A DNA stretch of 6,552 nt from Armatimonadota bacterium (GTDB lineage: Bacteria > Armatimonadota > UBA5829). The translations under genes and the position numbers were made by a program. Under the pieces are notes generated by a model. That model was not told where the DNA came from. It did not search any database and was given only the letters and a program-made list of their open reading frames with translations. The DNA lies in the NCBI GenBank assembly GCA_026415535.1, contig JAOAGX010000124.1, positions 1-6,552 of the forward strand, in the 5' to 3' direction. Shown here in pieces: positions 1 to 5,852 of the stretch. Every line of letters begins with the position of its first letter. Position 1 is the first letter of the stretch.

Positions 1-766
1 TGTTGTAGCACTGAGATCTTCAATCAACGCAGTGTCCGACCAGACAGGAGTGATTGCCGTTCACACAACGGACGGTGTCATCGATTTCGTCACAAAAGAA
101 TATGGTTCAGCAGCCCGAATCGCCATCACTAGCGGTGGTGACATCCTCGATGGCGTAATATCGGACGCGGCGATCGGCGGCGATGCAGCCGCACGTGTCC
201 AAGCAGGTGGACAGGACATAACTGACGCGCTATGGACCTCCGGCAGCGGACTAATCCTGAAAGACTCACTGGGTAACCAGATTGTCCTGACTGAATCAGC
301 CGGCTCAGCTACAGGGAATCTTGGTGCGCAGTTCCAGGTGGAAGTCGGCACTCTTATATTCCAAGTTGGAGCCTACGCTGGACAAATCAGGGAGCTTAAC
401 CTGCCCTCGGTCTACGCACACGAGCTGGGCACGGATGCAGTGGCAGGAGAGAACGTCTCCACAATCAACCTGCTAACCGCAGAAGGCGCGCAGAACGCGA
501 TCCTTATCTGTGACGCTGCCATAAGACAAATATCCACCATCAGGGCCACCCTAGGCGCCACACAGAAGAATGTGTTCGAGTCAAGTATTACCTCACTGAG
601 TGTAGCCAAGGAGAACATTGCGGCATCTGAGTCTACAATAAGAGATACAGACATGGCCGCAGAAGTTGTGAACATGGTGCGAAACCAGATCTTGCAGCAG
701 GCCAGCGTCGCCATGCTCGCTCAGGCCAACCTGACTCCTCAAACCCTGCTCAAGCTCCTCCAATAG
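1..766 (+). CDS. Flagellin, copy 1 (C-terminal part; 5' end outside window)
   Basis: Structural subunit of the flagellar filament, exported through the flagellar type III apparatus and polymerised under the FliD cap. The frame is open from base 2, so the GTG at 32 is an internal valine and not the start. The visible 254 residues match residues 217-470 of the neighbouring complete flagellin without a gap (about 188 identical by hand count). They cover the end of a Flagellin_IN-type module, the variable outer domain (DALWTSG, KDSLGNQIVLTE) and the conserved C-terminal D1/D0 helices (STIRATLGATQKN, KENIAASESTIRDTDMAAE, QILQQASVAMLAQANL), ending in LLKLLQ. The C-terminus is intact, so nothing here suggests a pseudogene. 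Oddity: a cysteine (codon 509-511) lies in the C-terminal D1 helix, where copy 2 has leucine. Family assignment is certain. Whether this copy is the major or minor flagellin cannot be told, because its N-terminus and promoter are missing. Confidence 0.95.
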   Translation, partial: VVALRSSINAVSDQTGVIAVHTTDGVIDFVTKEYGSAARIAITSGGDILDGVISDAAIGGDAAARVQAGGQDITDALWTSGSGLILKDSLGNQIVLTESAGSATGNLGAQFQVEVGTLIFQVGAYAGQIRELNLPSVYAHELGTDAVAGENVSTINLLTAEGAQNAILICDAAIRQISTIRATLGATQKNVFESSITSLSVAKENIAASESTIRDTDMAAEVVNMVRNQILQQASVAMLAQANLTPQTLLKLLQ

Positions 767-776
767 GCCGACAGGT

Positions 777-829
777 AATGAGTGAGGGGAGGGCGCAGGC
801 TCGACAGAGCCTCGCCCTTCCGCTCATTT
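777..829 (+). terminator. Long imperfect hairpin after flagellin copy 1, probable terminator
   Basis: It starts 10 bases past the flagellin stop. AGGCTC (797-802) pairs with GAGCCT (807-812) around a GACA loop. After a bulged C (796), GGGCG (791-795) pairs with CGCCC (813-817), and AATGAG (777-782) pairs with CTCATT (823-828) across a small internal loop. The 3' flank has only a short T run (827-829), so this is a weak intrinsic terminator by the U-tract rule. It could equally protect the 3' end of a very abundant mRNA. It separates flagellin 1 from flagellin 2. Confidence 0.65.
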
Positions 830-1102
830 GATTCGGCAGAAGTTTCACATTCCTGACCTAGCATAAAAAGTTAAATTTTTAGTATCATCCAGGCTCCTGG
901 TAATGGAAAAAGGCTCATTGGAAGACCCAGCGTTGACATGGTATTGCGCCGACAGGTTTCTGGGCGACAACGCCTAAAGCGTCGTCGAGTAGAGGTCGAT
1001 ACGTAATGAGGAAACCTCCCTAGAAACACTTCAGGCGACCTGAAACGCTTGGGCGAGCGCTACGAAGGGATTCGAAGCACGGATTTTCAGGGAGGAATCG
1101 CA
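830..1102 (+). promoter_or_regulatory. Intergenic leader of flagellin copy 2, rich in small inverted repeats
   Basis: This stretch has no gene and must hold the flagellin 2 promoter and 5' UTR. It includes an AT-rich inverted repeat (TAAAAA 864-869 / TTTTTA 876-881). A possible nested fold pairs GCGTTG (930-935) with CAACGC (968-973) around an inner hairpin, CGCC (947-950) with GGCG (963-966) and CAG/CTG inside it. A row of short hairpins follows: GAGG-AAA-CCTC (1008-1018), TTCAGG-CGA-CCTGAA (1030-1044), CGCT/AGCG (1046-1059) and CGAA-GGGA-TTCG (1063-1074). The density suggests a structured mRNA leader, but no known riboswitch class could be matched by eye. I could not identify a convincing sigma-28, sigma-54 or sigma-70 promoter. 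TTGACA at 933-938 has no good -10 partner. GCCGACAG at 948-955 resembles a sigma-28 -10 but lacks a TAAA-type -35. Confidence 0.4.
1063..1096 (+). promoter_or_regulatory. Shine-Dalgarno of flagellin 2 with possible CsrA-type GGA sites
   Basis: The ribosome binding site is AGGGAGG at 1089-1095, seven bases before the ATG at 1103, and it decides the start. A GGA (1068-1070) sits in the GGGA loop of the CGAA/TTCG hairpin, about 20 bases upstream of the GGA triplets (1091-1093, 1094-1096) in the ribosome binding site. A looped upstream GGA plus a GGA over the Shine-Dalgarno is the layout known for CsrA repression of flagellin mRNA in Bacillus (relieved by FliW). That this organism has CsrA is inference; no csrA or fliW lies in the window. 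Confidence 0.4.
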
Positions 1103-2515
1103 ATGAGTCTAAGAATCAACCTCAACACGGCTGCCCTGACAGCTCATAGAGCGCTGTCGGGCACGGACTCCGCGCTGGGCAAGTCAATCGAGAGACTGTC
1201 CTCGGGATTCCGCATCAACTCAGCCGGCGACGATCCGGCGGGATTGGTTATCTCCGAGAAATTGCGCGCGCAAGTGAGCGGACTCGGACAGGCCATTAAG
1301 AACGCCGGAGACGCCGTCAACGTCGTGAAGACCGCAGAAGGAGCTCTTAACGAAGTCAACAGGCTCCTGCGCTCGATGAGAGACCTGGCCATTCACGCAG
1401 CCAACACTGGCGCGAACGACGCGGCTGCCGTAGCGGCTGACCAGGCCCAGATCACCAATGCCATCGCATCACTCAACAAGATCGCCAGCGAGACTATGTT
1501 CGGCAACAGAAAGTTGCTAGATGGCTCCGCAGGTATCAAAGCCTATGTGATCGGCAATAAGGTTATATCAGCCGACTTCTCTTACGCTACTGGTCTGAGT
1601 GATGGCGACCAAATTACTGTCAATGTCACAACGGCGGCAACGAAGGCGAAGTTGTACTCAAAAGACTTCGGGGAAGAGACTGATACCGTCGGAAAAGCCG
1701 GAACGTTCTACATCAACGGAGTAGCCGTATCCTACGTCACGGCTGACACGGTCGCAACGCTGAGAACAGCGATAAACGCAGTGTCTGACCAGACGGGTGT
1801 CGTCGCAGTTCACACCACGGACGGTATTATCGACTTCGTCACGAAGGAATACGGCACCACGGCTCAAGTAGCTATTACTAGCGGCGGAGATATCCTCGAC
1901 AGCAAAATCTCGGACGCGGCAATTGGTACCAATGCCGCTGCACAAGTTAGGGTAGGCGCTACGAACGTCTCTGACGCGCTATGGACCTCCGGCACCGGCC
2001 TGGTCCTCAAAGACTCTCTCGGAAACCAGATTGTGTTGACCGAAGCAGGCGGTAGCGCAACCGGTAACCACGGTGCGCAGTTCCAAGTAGAAGTCGGCAC
2101 GCTCCAATTCCAGGTAGGCGCGTACTCTGGCCAAACCAGGGAGCTGAATATACCTGATATTCATGCTCAGTACTTGGGCACGGCCGCTCATTCCGGAAAA
2201 TCGGTGGCGACAATTGACGTGACAACTTCGACGGGCGCACAGAACGCAATCGATATTCTGGATGAGGCCATTTCCACCATATCCACTATCAGAGCGAACC
2301 TGGGTGCCACTCAGAAGAACGTCCTTGAGTCAAGCATAAACAGCTTGACCATTGCCAAGGAAAACATCGCAGCGTCCGAGTCCACGATTAGAGACACGGA
2401 TATGGCTGCGGAGGTCGTCGAGTTCACGAGGTACCAGATACTTCAGCAGGCAGGCGTGGCTATGCTTGCACAGGCCAACTTGGCTCCGCAGGCGCTGCTC
2501 TCGCTGCTGAGGTAA
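1103..2515 (+). CDS. Flagellin, copy 2 (complete)
   Basis: Complete filament subunit of 470 residues. The start is the ATG at 1103: it has a good Shine-Dalgarno seven bases upstream and gives the canonical N-terminus MSLRINLNTAALTAHRAL. The longer frame back to a TTG at 1049 would add 18 unconserved residues. The N-terminal D0/D1 region spans about residues 1-140 (IERLSSGFRINSAGDDPAGL at 29-48, then the NAGDAVNVVKTAEGALNEVN helix, then RDLAIHAAN). A Flagellin_IN-like module lies at about 196-262 (GTFYINGVAVSYV, TLRTAINAV, DFVTKEYG). An outer domain runs to about 370, and the C-terminal D1/D0 helices span 378-470, ending LAQANLAPQALLSLLR. It has no cysteine, as is usual for flagellins. At the segment matching the TLR5 contact of Salmonella FliC, the equivalent of Arg90 is Ser91. 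It is a tandem paralogue of the upstream copy, with its own leader and a following hairpin, so it is probably its own transcription unit. Confidence 0.97.
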   Translation: MSLRINLNTAALTAHRALSGTDSALGKSIERLSSGFRINSAGDDPAGLVISEKLRAQVSGLGQAIKNAGDAVNVVKTAEGALNEVNRLLRSMRDLAIHAANTGANDAAAVAADQAQITNAIASLNKIASETMFGNRKLLDGSAGIKAYVIGNKVISADFSYATGLSDGDQITVNVTTAATKAKLYSKDFGEETDTVGKAGTFYINGVAVSYVTADTVATLRTAINAVSDQTGVVAVHTTDGIIDFVTKEYGTTAQVAITSGGDILDSKISDAAIGTNAAAQVRVGATNVSDALWTSGTGLVLKDSLGNQIVLTEAGGSATGNHGAQFQVEVGTLQFQVGAYSGQTRELNIPDIHAQYLGTAAHSGKSVATIDVTTSTGAQNAIDILDEAISTISTIRANLGATQKNVLESSINSLTIAKENIAASESTIRDTDMAAEVVEFTRYQILQQAGVAMLAQANLAPQALLSLLR

Positions 2516-2542
2516 GTTGACATCAATCAACGCTGATCCCAG

Positions 2543-2569
2543 TGGGGCGGGATTTGAAATCCCGCCCCA
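2543..2569 (+). terminator. Strong perfect hairpin after flagellin copy 2
   Basis: Perfect inverted repeat with 13-base arms centred on 2556 (GGGGCGGGATTT at 2544-2555, its complement at 2557-2568, plus a T-A pair at 2543/2569). In practice this is an 11-12 bp GC-rich stem with a tiny loop, 28 bases past the flagellin stop. Neither strand has a T run after the stem, so it does not meet the classical intrinsic terminator rule. It may terminate without a U tract, or act as a 3' mRNA stabiliser. Confidence 0.6.
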
Positions 2570-2683
2570 GAAAACAAAGCCTGTTAAAAATCATGAGGTT
2601 GGTTAATGTGCCCGCGAACCTAAGTCTTATAGGTAAACTTCGTCGCTCACAAAAGCTGGGGTATTCGTGGGAAAACCTCTTGG
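2570..2683. other. Intergenic stretch with nothing recognisable
   Basis: Between the post-flagellin hairpin and the first palindromic repeat I see no gene, RNA or convincing promoter. A continuous + strand frame runs through here (2542-2793), but it begins inside the hairpin and ends in repeat-derived sequence, so it is not called as a gene. TTGGTT (2599-2604) and CTTATA (2626-2631) are too far apart for a standard sigma-70 promoter. Confidence 0.5.
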
Positions 2684-2718
2684 TCCGAAGTCCGAGGCTT
2701 GCAGCCTCGGACTTCGGA
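2684..2718. repeat. Perfect palindromic element, 16-base arms with 3-base loop (REP-like)
   Basis: TCCGAAGTCCGAGGCT (2684-2699) is followed by TGC and then its exact reverse complement (2703-2718). A 16-bp perfect stem in non-coding DNA close to a second repeat motif is typical of dispersed REP/BIME or MITE-like intergenic palindromes. Whether other copies exist in this genome cannot be seen here. It could also form a very stable RNA hairpin upstream of fliD. Confidence 0.7.
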
Positions 2719-2746
2719 GTCGAACGTGAAAACGGTTATGTATTGC

Positions 2747-2781
2747 GAGAGATTCTTCGCTTCGCTCAGAATGACGAATCA
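2747..2781. repeat. Copy of a GATTCTTCGCTTCGCTCAGA-type dispersed intergenic repeat
   Basis: The stretch around GATTCTTCGCTTCGCTCAGA (2751-2770), followed by ATGAC, matches from memory a motif seen in intergenic regions of many unrelated bacteria. It often produces spurious peptides reading EILRFAQND, and that peptide appears here in the + frame. It contains a short inverted repeat (ATTCT 2752-2756 / AGAAT 2768-2772). No database search could be run, so the identification rests on recall. Confidence 0.5.
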
Positions 2782-2964
2782 GGCTCAGAATAAAGTGGCA
2801 GGATAAAAATACGAATTAGGGCCAGAACAAATAAGTCAGGGGCAGAATAAAAAGACGATTCAGGATCAGAATAACAAGTTAGGGCCGGGAACAGCAAGCC
2901 ATAGTTAGACTGAGGATTCAGAGCTAGTAAGGTCGTATCCTAGCTAGGCCCAGAAAAGAATCCA
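2764..2964. repeat. Degenerate tandem array, units of about 18-24 bp
   Basis: Successive units begin at 2764, 2782, 2801, 2819, 2839, 2863 and 2882, for example GCTCAGAATGACGAATCA, GGCTCAGAATAAAGTGGCA, GGGCCAGAACAAATAAGTCA and GGATCAGAATAACAAGTTA. The shared pattern is GG-N-CAGAA, an A-rich middle, and an end in TCA or TTA. Two more distant matches lie at 2913-2929 and 2947-2964 (GGCCCAGAAAAGAATCCA). The first unit is the tail of the dispersed repeat, so the array seems to have grown by reiterating that tail and then decayed. It fills most of the fliD leader. An inverted repeat AGCTAG (2922-2927) / CTAGCT (2940-2945) lies in its distal part. Confidence 0.55.
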
Positions 2965-3003
2965 CGTTCACAAGATTGAACGGACGCAAATCGGAGGCCC
3001 AAA

Positions 3004-5001
3004 ATGCCTGGGACAATGTCGGTCAGCGGACTGATATCCGGACTCAGCACCGATGAAATCATCTCTAAGATCATGGAATATGCCCGGCGGCCTCAGACCA
3101 GACTGCAACAACAAAAAGCCGAAAGCCAACTGAGGCTTGCCGCGTGGCAGGATATCAACACTCGCGTGCTGGCATTAAAGGCCAAGTCGGAATCTATCGC
3201 CGATCTAGTCGACTTCCAGGCAATGACCGCTACATCGAGTAATTCGAGCATTGTAACCGCCACGGCCTCCACCAGCGCCGCGCCGGGCGTATATTACATC
3301 AGAGTAGTCTCAAAAGCTCAATGTCACCAGGTATCATCTCAGGCGGGGGCCTATACCAGCGTAAACGATCCGGTTGGAACTGGTACGGTTCGTATTGATC
3401 TCGCCAACGGAACAAACTTCAGCGTGACACTTGATTCCAGCAACAACACTCTTGCTGGGCTGCGTGACGCCATCAACAAAGCCAACAAAGGTGTTACCGC
3501 AACCATAGTCAATGCCGGGACAACATCCGCACCTGACTATCGTCTCCTGATCACCAGTTCTGCCGCAGGCTCGGATAATCGAATAACTTTGATAGACACA
3601 AGCGGGCTCTCTGGCGGCGTGAAACCTGAATTCGACCTCGATAACCCAGTTCAAGCACCGGCACCCGCCGTCGTCGAGATTGGCGAAGGCGCGGGCAAGA
3701 TCACTGTTACTAAGAGTACCAATACGATAACCGACCTGATTCCGGGAGTTACTCTGAACCTGTTAAACGCAGACCCGTCGAATACCGTTCGAATAGAGAT
3801 CACGCGTAATACATCCCAGATTCGACAGGCAATTGAAGCTTTTGTCCAGCAATACAACGACTTGTCTGACGCCATCGGCGACCAGTTCGAATACGACACC
3901 CAAACCGGTCAAACTCTACCCCTGTTTAGTGATTTTCGGCTTCAGACAGTGCATTCCGACATCGTAAGCGCCATAACGAGTCAGGTCAGTGGTCTAACGT
4001 CGAGTATGAAAGCTCTTGCCAATCTGGGAATCACGCAGGATACCACTGGCCGCCTGGTCATCAACAGTTCAGTTCTTGACACCGCATTGGAAAACAACAT
4101 GCCACAGGTAGCCAGGGTCTTTGGAGCTGGAATCGACTCGACAAGCTCGTATGTAAGCTTTCTTGCCTCAACCGCCGAAACGAAACCTTCCGGCGCAGTC
4201 GGATACGAGGTCACAATAACCCAGGCCGCGCGGCGCGCACAGGTCACTGCCGGAACCGCGATGACCGGCGTGATCCGAGAAGGCGGAGAAAGCCTGAGAA
4301 TCAACGGTAAGTTGATCACTCTCGATGCCGGAATGGACATAGATCAGGTGATCGCAAGAATCAACTCCTATTCATCCGAGACTAACGTGATAGCGCTCAA
4401 AACCGGCGCGGGTGGAACTGGAACGGGAAATTATCTGACGTTCAGGCGAGTCCAATACGGTAGTTCGTACGATGTAAGCGTCGTCAGCAATCTATCGTGC
4501 ACTTTGGAAGGCACGACGGGAATTGGGAACAAAACAGTTACCTCGGCCAACCCCGAAGGCGAAACCGGGTCGGGCCAAGGTATGGTCGGCCTGGATGTGG
4601 CAGGCACAATCAACGGCGCACAAGCCACGGGTAACGGTCAGATACTCTCTCTCAGATCAGCTCCCGATGGCAACGGCGCGAAAGGCCTTTCGTTGCTAAT
4701 AACGGCTTCCGAACCGCTCAGCGGCGTTAAGGTAGTATTCACAAAAGGTGTGGGAGCAACGCTCAGAGACCTGCTGTCTACCTTGACCTCCACCACCGGG
4801 GCGATCACTCAAGCGCAAGACTCTATTACAAACGAGATCACACAGCTCGACTCGGAAATAGCGCAGTGGAATGTCCGCCTAAACGATCAGGAAGCACGCC
4901 TGTACGCCCAGTTTAACGCTCTGGAGTCACAACTGGCCAAACTGCGTCAGCAGAGTGATTATCTGTCCGCTCAGCTGTCCGCAATGAACAAGTCTAAGTA
5001 G
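3004..5001 (+). CDS. fliD: Flagellar filament cap protein FliD (HAP2)
   Basis: Forms the cap at the filament tip and helps each exported flagellin fold into place. The ATG at 3004 has GGAGG at 2993-2997, six bases upstream, and gives the family start (MSVSGLISGLSTDEIISKIM from residue 5). FliD_N covers about residues 5-105, including an N-terminal coiled-coil helix (30-65) and the strand motif GVYYIRVVSKAQ. A Flagellin_IN-like module lies at about 138-197 (TLAGLRDAINKANKGVTATI). FliD_C begins at about 271 (RQAIEAFVQQYNDLSDAI, then LANLGITQDTTGRLVIN at 338-354). DVAGTINGAQATGNGQILSL (531-550) is a familiar FliD motif, and a C-terminal coiled coil spans about 600-660. At 665 residues it is much longer than E. 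coli FliD (about 468). The extra length includes a second GYEVTIT-plus-IN-like module (398-497). It leads the fliD-fliS-fliT-like-peptidase gene run. Confidence 0.95.
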   Translation: MPGTMSVSGLISGLSTDEIISKIMEYARRPQTRLQQQKAESQLRLAAWQDINTRVLALKAKSESIADLVDFQAMTATSSNSSIVTATASTSAAPGVYYIRVVSKAQCHQVSSQAGAYTSVNDPVGTGTVRIDLANGTNFSVTLDSSNNTLAGLRDAINKANKGVTATIVNAGTTSAPDYRLLITSSAAGSDNRITLIDTSGLSGGVKPEFDLDNPVQAPAPAVVEIGEGAGKITVTKSTNTITDLIPGVTLNLLNADPSNTVRIEITRNTSQIRQAIEAFVQQYNDLSDAIGDQFEYDTQTGQTLPLFSDFRLQTVHSDIVSAITSQVSGLTSSMKALANLGITQDTTGRLVINSSVLDTALENNMPQVARVFGAGIDSTSSYVSFLASTAETKPSGAVGYEVTITQAARRAQVTAGTAMTGVIREGGESLRINGKLITLDAGMDIDQVIARINSYSSETNVIALKTGAGGTGTGNYLTFRRVQYGSSYDVSVVSNLSCTLEGTTGIGNKTVTSANPEGETGSGQGMVGLDVAGTINGAQATGNGQILSLRSAPDGNGAKGLSLLITASEPLSGVKVVFTKGVGATLRDLLSTLTSTTGAITQAQDSITNEITQLDSEIAQWNVRLNDQEARLYAQFNALESQLAKLRQQSDYLSAQLSAMNKSK

Positions 5002-5037
5002 TCGATCATCGAACTAATAAACGCCCGGGGGCTCGGG

Positions 5038-5439
5038 ATGACACTAGACGGTTACATTCAGTATCAACAGAATCAGCTTATGACGGCATCTCCCGCCAAG
5101 TTGCTCATTGCCGCCTACGATGGTGCAATCAGATTCTGCCGCGTTGCGTTGGAAAAGATGCGTGAGGGCAGATTCGACGAGCAAAGCCTCAACATCAACA
5201 AAGCGCTCGCGATAATTTGCGAACTGTTGTCCACACTGCGCGAGGATGTTGAGCCTACATTGGTTGGGAGGCTCAAGATGTTGTATACGTACGTCATCGA
5301 GCGACTCGCCTATGCCAACTTGAACCAGGATGGCCCTGCCCTAGAAGAAGCCATACGCATACTCGGCCAGCTAAGGGAAACCTGGTCCGAAGCAGACCAG
5401 ATTATCCAGCGCGAAAACCAACGGGAGGAAGCAGCGTGA
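5038..5439 (+). CDS. fliS: Flagellar secretion chaperone FliS
   Basis: Cytoplasmic four-helix chaperone that binds the C-terminal D0 helix of flagellin, preventing premature polymerisation and delivering it for export. At 133 residues it is the usual family length. Signature segments are visible: YIQYQQNQLMTASPAKLLIA (6-25), AYDGAIRF (26-33), NKALAIICELLSTL (54-67), LKMLYTYVIERLAYAN (79-94) and LGQLRETWSEAD (109-120). The likely clients are the two flagellins encoded upstream. It starts 36 bases after the fliD stop. The Shine-Dalgarno is only a G-rich run (5027-5031), and CCCG (5024-5027) can pair with CGGG (5034-5037) directly before the ATG, so translation may lean on ribosomes arriving from fliD. 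Its end overlaps the next start by four bases (GTGA, 5436-5439). Confidence 0.95.
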   Translation: MTLDGYIQYQQNQLMTASPAKLLIAAYDGAIRFCRVALEKMREGRFDEQSLNINKALAIICELLSTLREDVEPTLVGRLKMLYTYVIERLAYANLNQDGPALEEAIRILGQLRETWSEADQIIQRENQREEAA

Positions 5440-5852
5440 GCTTTAACGCCGAGCAATCCATCCATGAAGCCCGAAAAGCAGCTCTTCAACGCCTGCTTTC
5501 CACCACAATGGAAATGAAAGCCGCGCTGGAAGCCGACGAAGATATTGAAGAGCTACTCGAACGACGCGAGGAAGATTGCCGGCGGTTCGTTGCCCTCAGC
5601 TGTGATCCACATATGTCGCTATCCACCGATGGAGAACAGGCGGAAATGTCAGCCCCACCACTTGATCACGCATGCCAAGAACTCGTGGAACAAATATTTG
5701 CTTGTCAATCCGAGTGTGAATCGATAATGACATCACGCCTCGAATCCTTGGCATCGGCCATTCGTGAATCCGTGCGGAAGCGAAATCTCGTCTCAGCTTA
5801 CGGAACATCCGCAGCCGGCGACGCCCCCGTCTTTCTTGACAGACAGCAATGA
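5436..5852 (+). CDS. Small helical protein, probable FliT/FlgN-like flagellar chaperone
   Basis: Encodes 138 residues from a GTG start supported by GGGAGGA (5423-5429) and by the 4-base overlap with the fliS stop. It is highly charged and mostly helical: residues 8-55 form one amphipathic helix region (RLLSTTMEMKAAL, DIEELLERREEDCRRF), then a loop rich in Ser, Pro and Asp (56-76), then a second helix (77-113). The tail SVRKRNLVSAYG ... APVFLD looks like a conserved C-terminal end. The helix-loop-helix layout, the LLERRE segment and the position directly after fliS match the fliDST arrangement, where FliT binds FliD and export components. The similarity is too weak by eye to name it fliT with certainty; a FlgN-type chaperone is the alternative. 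Five cysteines (48, 56, 80, 90, 94) are unusual for such a protein. Its stop overlaps the next start (ATGA). Confidence 0.65.
   Translation: MSFNAEQSIHEARKAALQRLLSTTMEMKAALEADEDIEELLERREEDCRRFVALSCDPHMSLSTDGEQAEMSAPPLDHACQELVEQIFACQSECESIMTSRLESLASAIRESVRKRNLVSAYGTSAAGDAPVFLDRQQ

Noticed and set aside
929..955. GCCGACAG as a sigma-28 -10 element
   Set aside because: It matches six of eight bases of GCCGATAA, but no TAAA-like -35 is found at 15-17 bases upstream, so it was not called as a promoter.
933..961. TTGACA (933-938) as the -35 of a sigma-70 promoter for flagellin 2
   Set aside because: At 17-base spacing the -10 position reads GTTTCT, which is not credible, and the TTGACA overlaps a possible RNA stem.
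936..1020. A cyclic di-GMP riboswitch in the flagellin 2 leader
   Set aside because: Fragments such as GACAGG, CCTAAAGC and GAGGAAACC are reminiscent, but the conserved core of class I or II could not be laid out in order, so only a structured leader is claimed.
1049..1102. An 18-residue N-terminal extension of flagellin copy 2 from a TTG start
   Set aside because: The ATG at 1103 has a strong Shine-Dalgarno and gives the canonical flagellin N-terminus; the extension is unconserved in kind and covers the ribosome binding site itself.
1144..2530. Several reverse-strand frames of 66-95 codons antisense to flagellin copy 2
   Set aside because: They are antisense shadows of a conserved coding gene, with no ribosome binding sites or domains.
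2542..2793. An 83-codon + strand frame in the flagellin-fliD gap
   Set aside because: It starts with a GTG inside a perfect hairpin, has no ribosome binding site, crosses the 16-bp-arm palindrome, and ends in the EILRFAQND-type peptide typical of spurious translation of an intergenic repeat.
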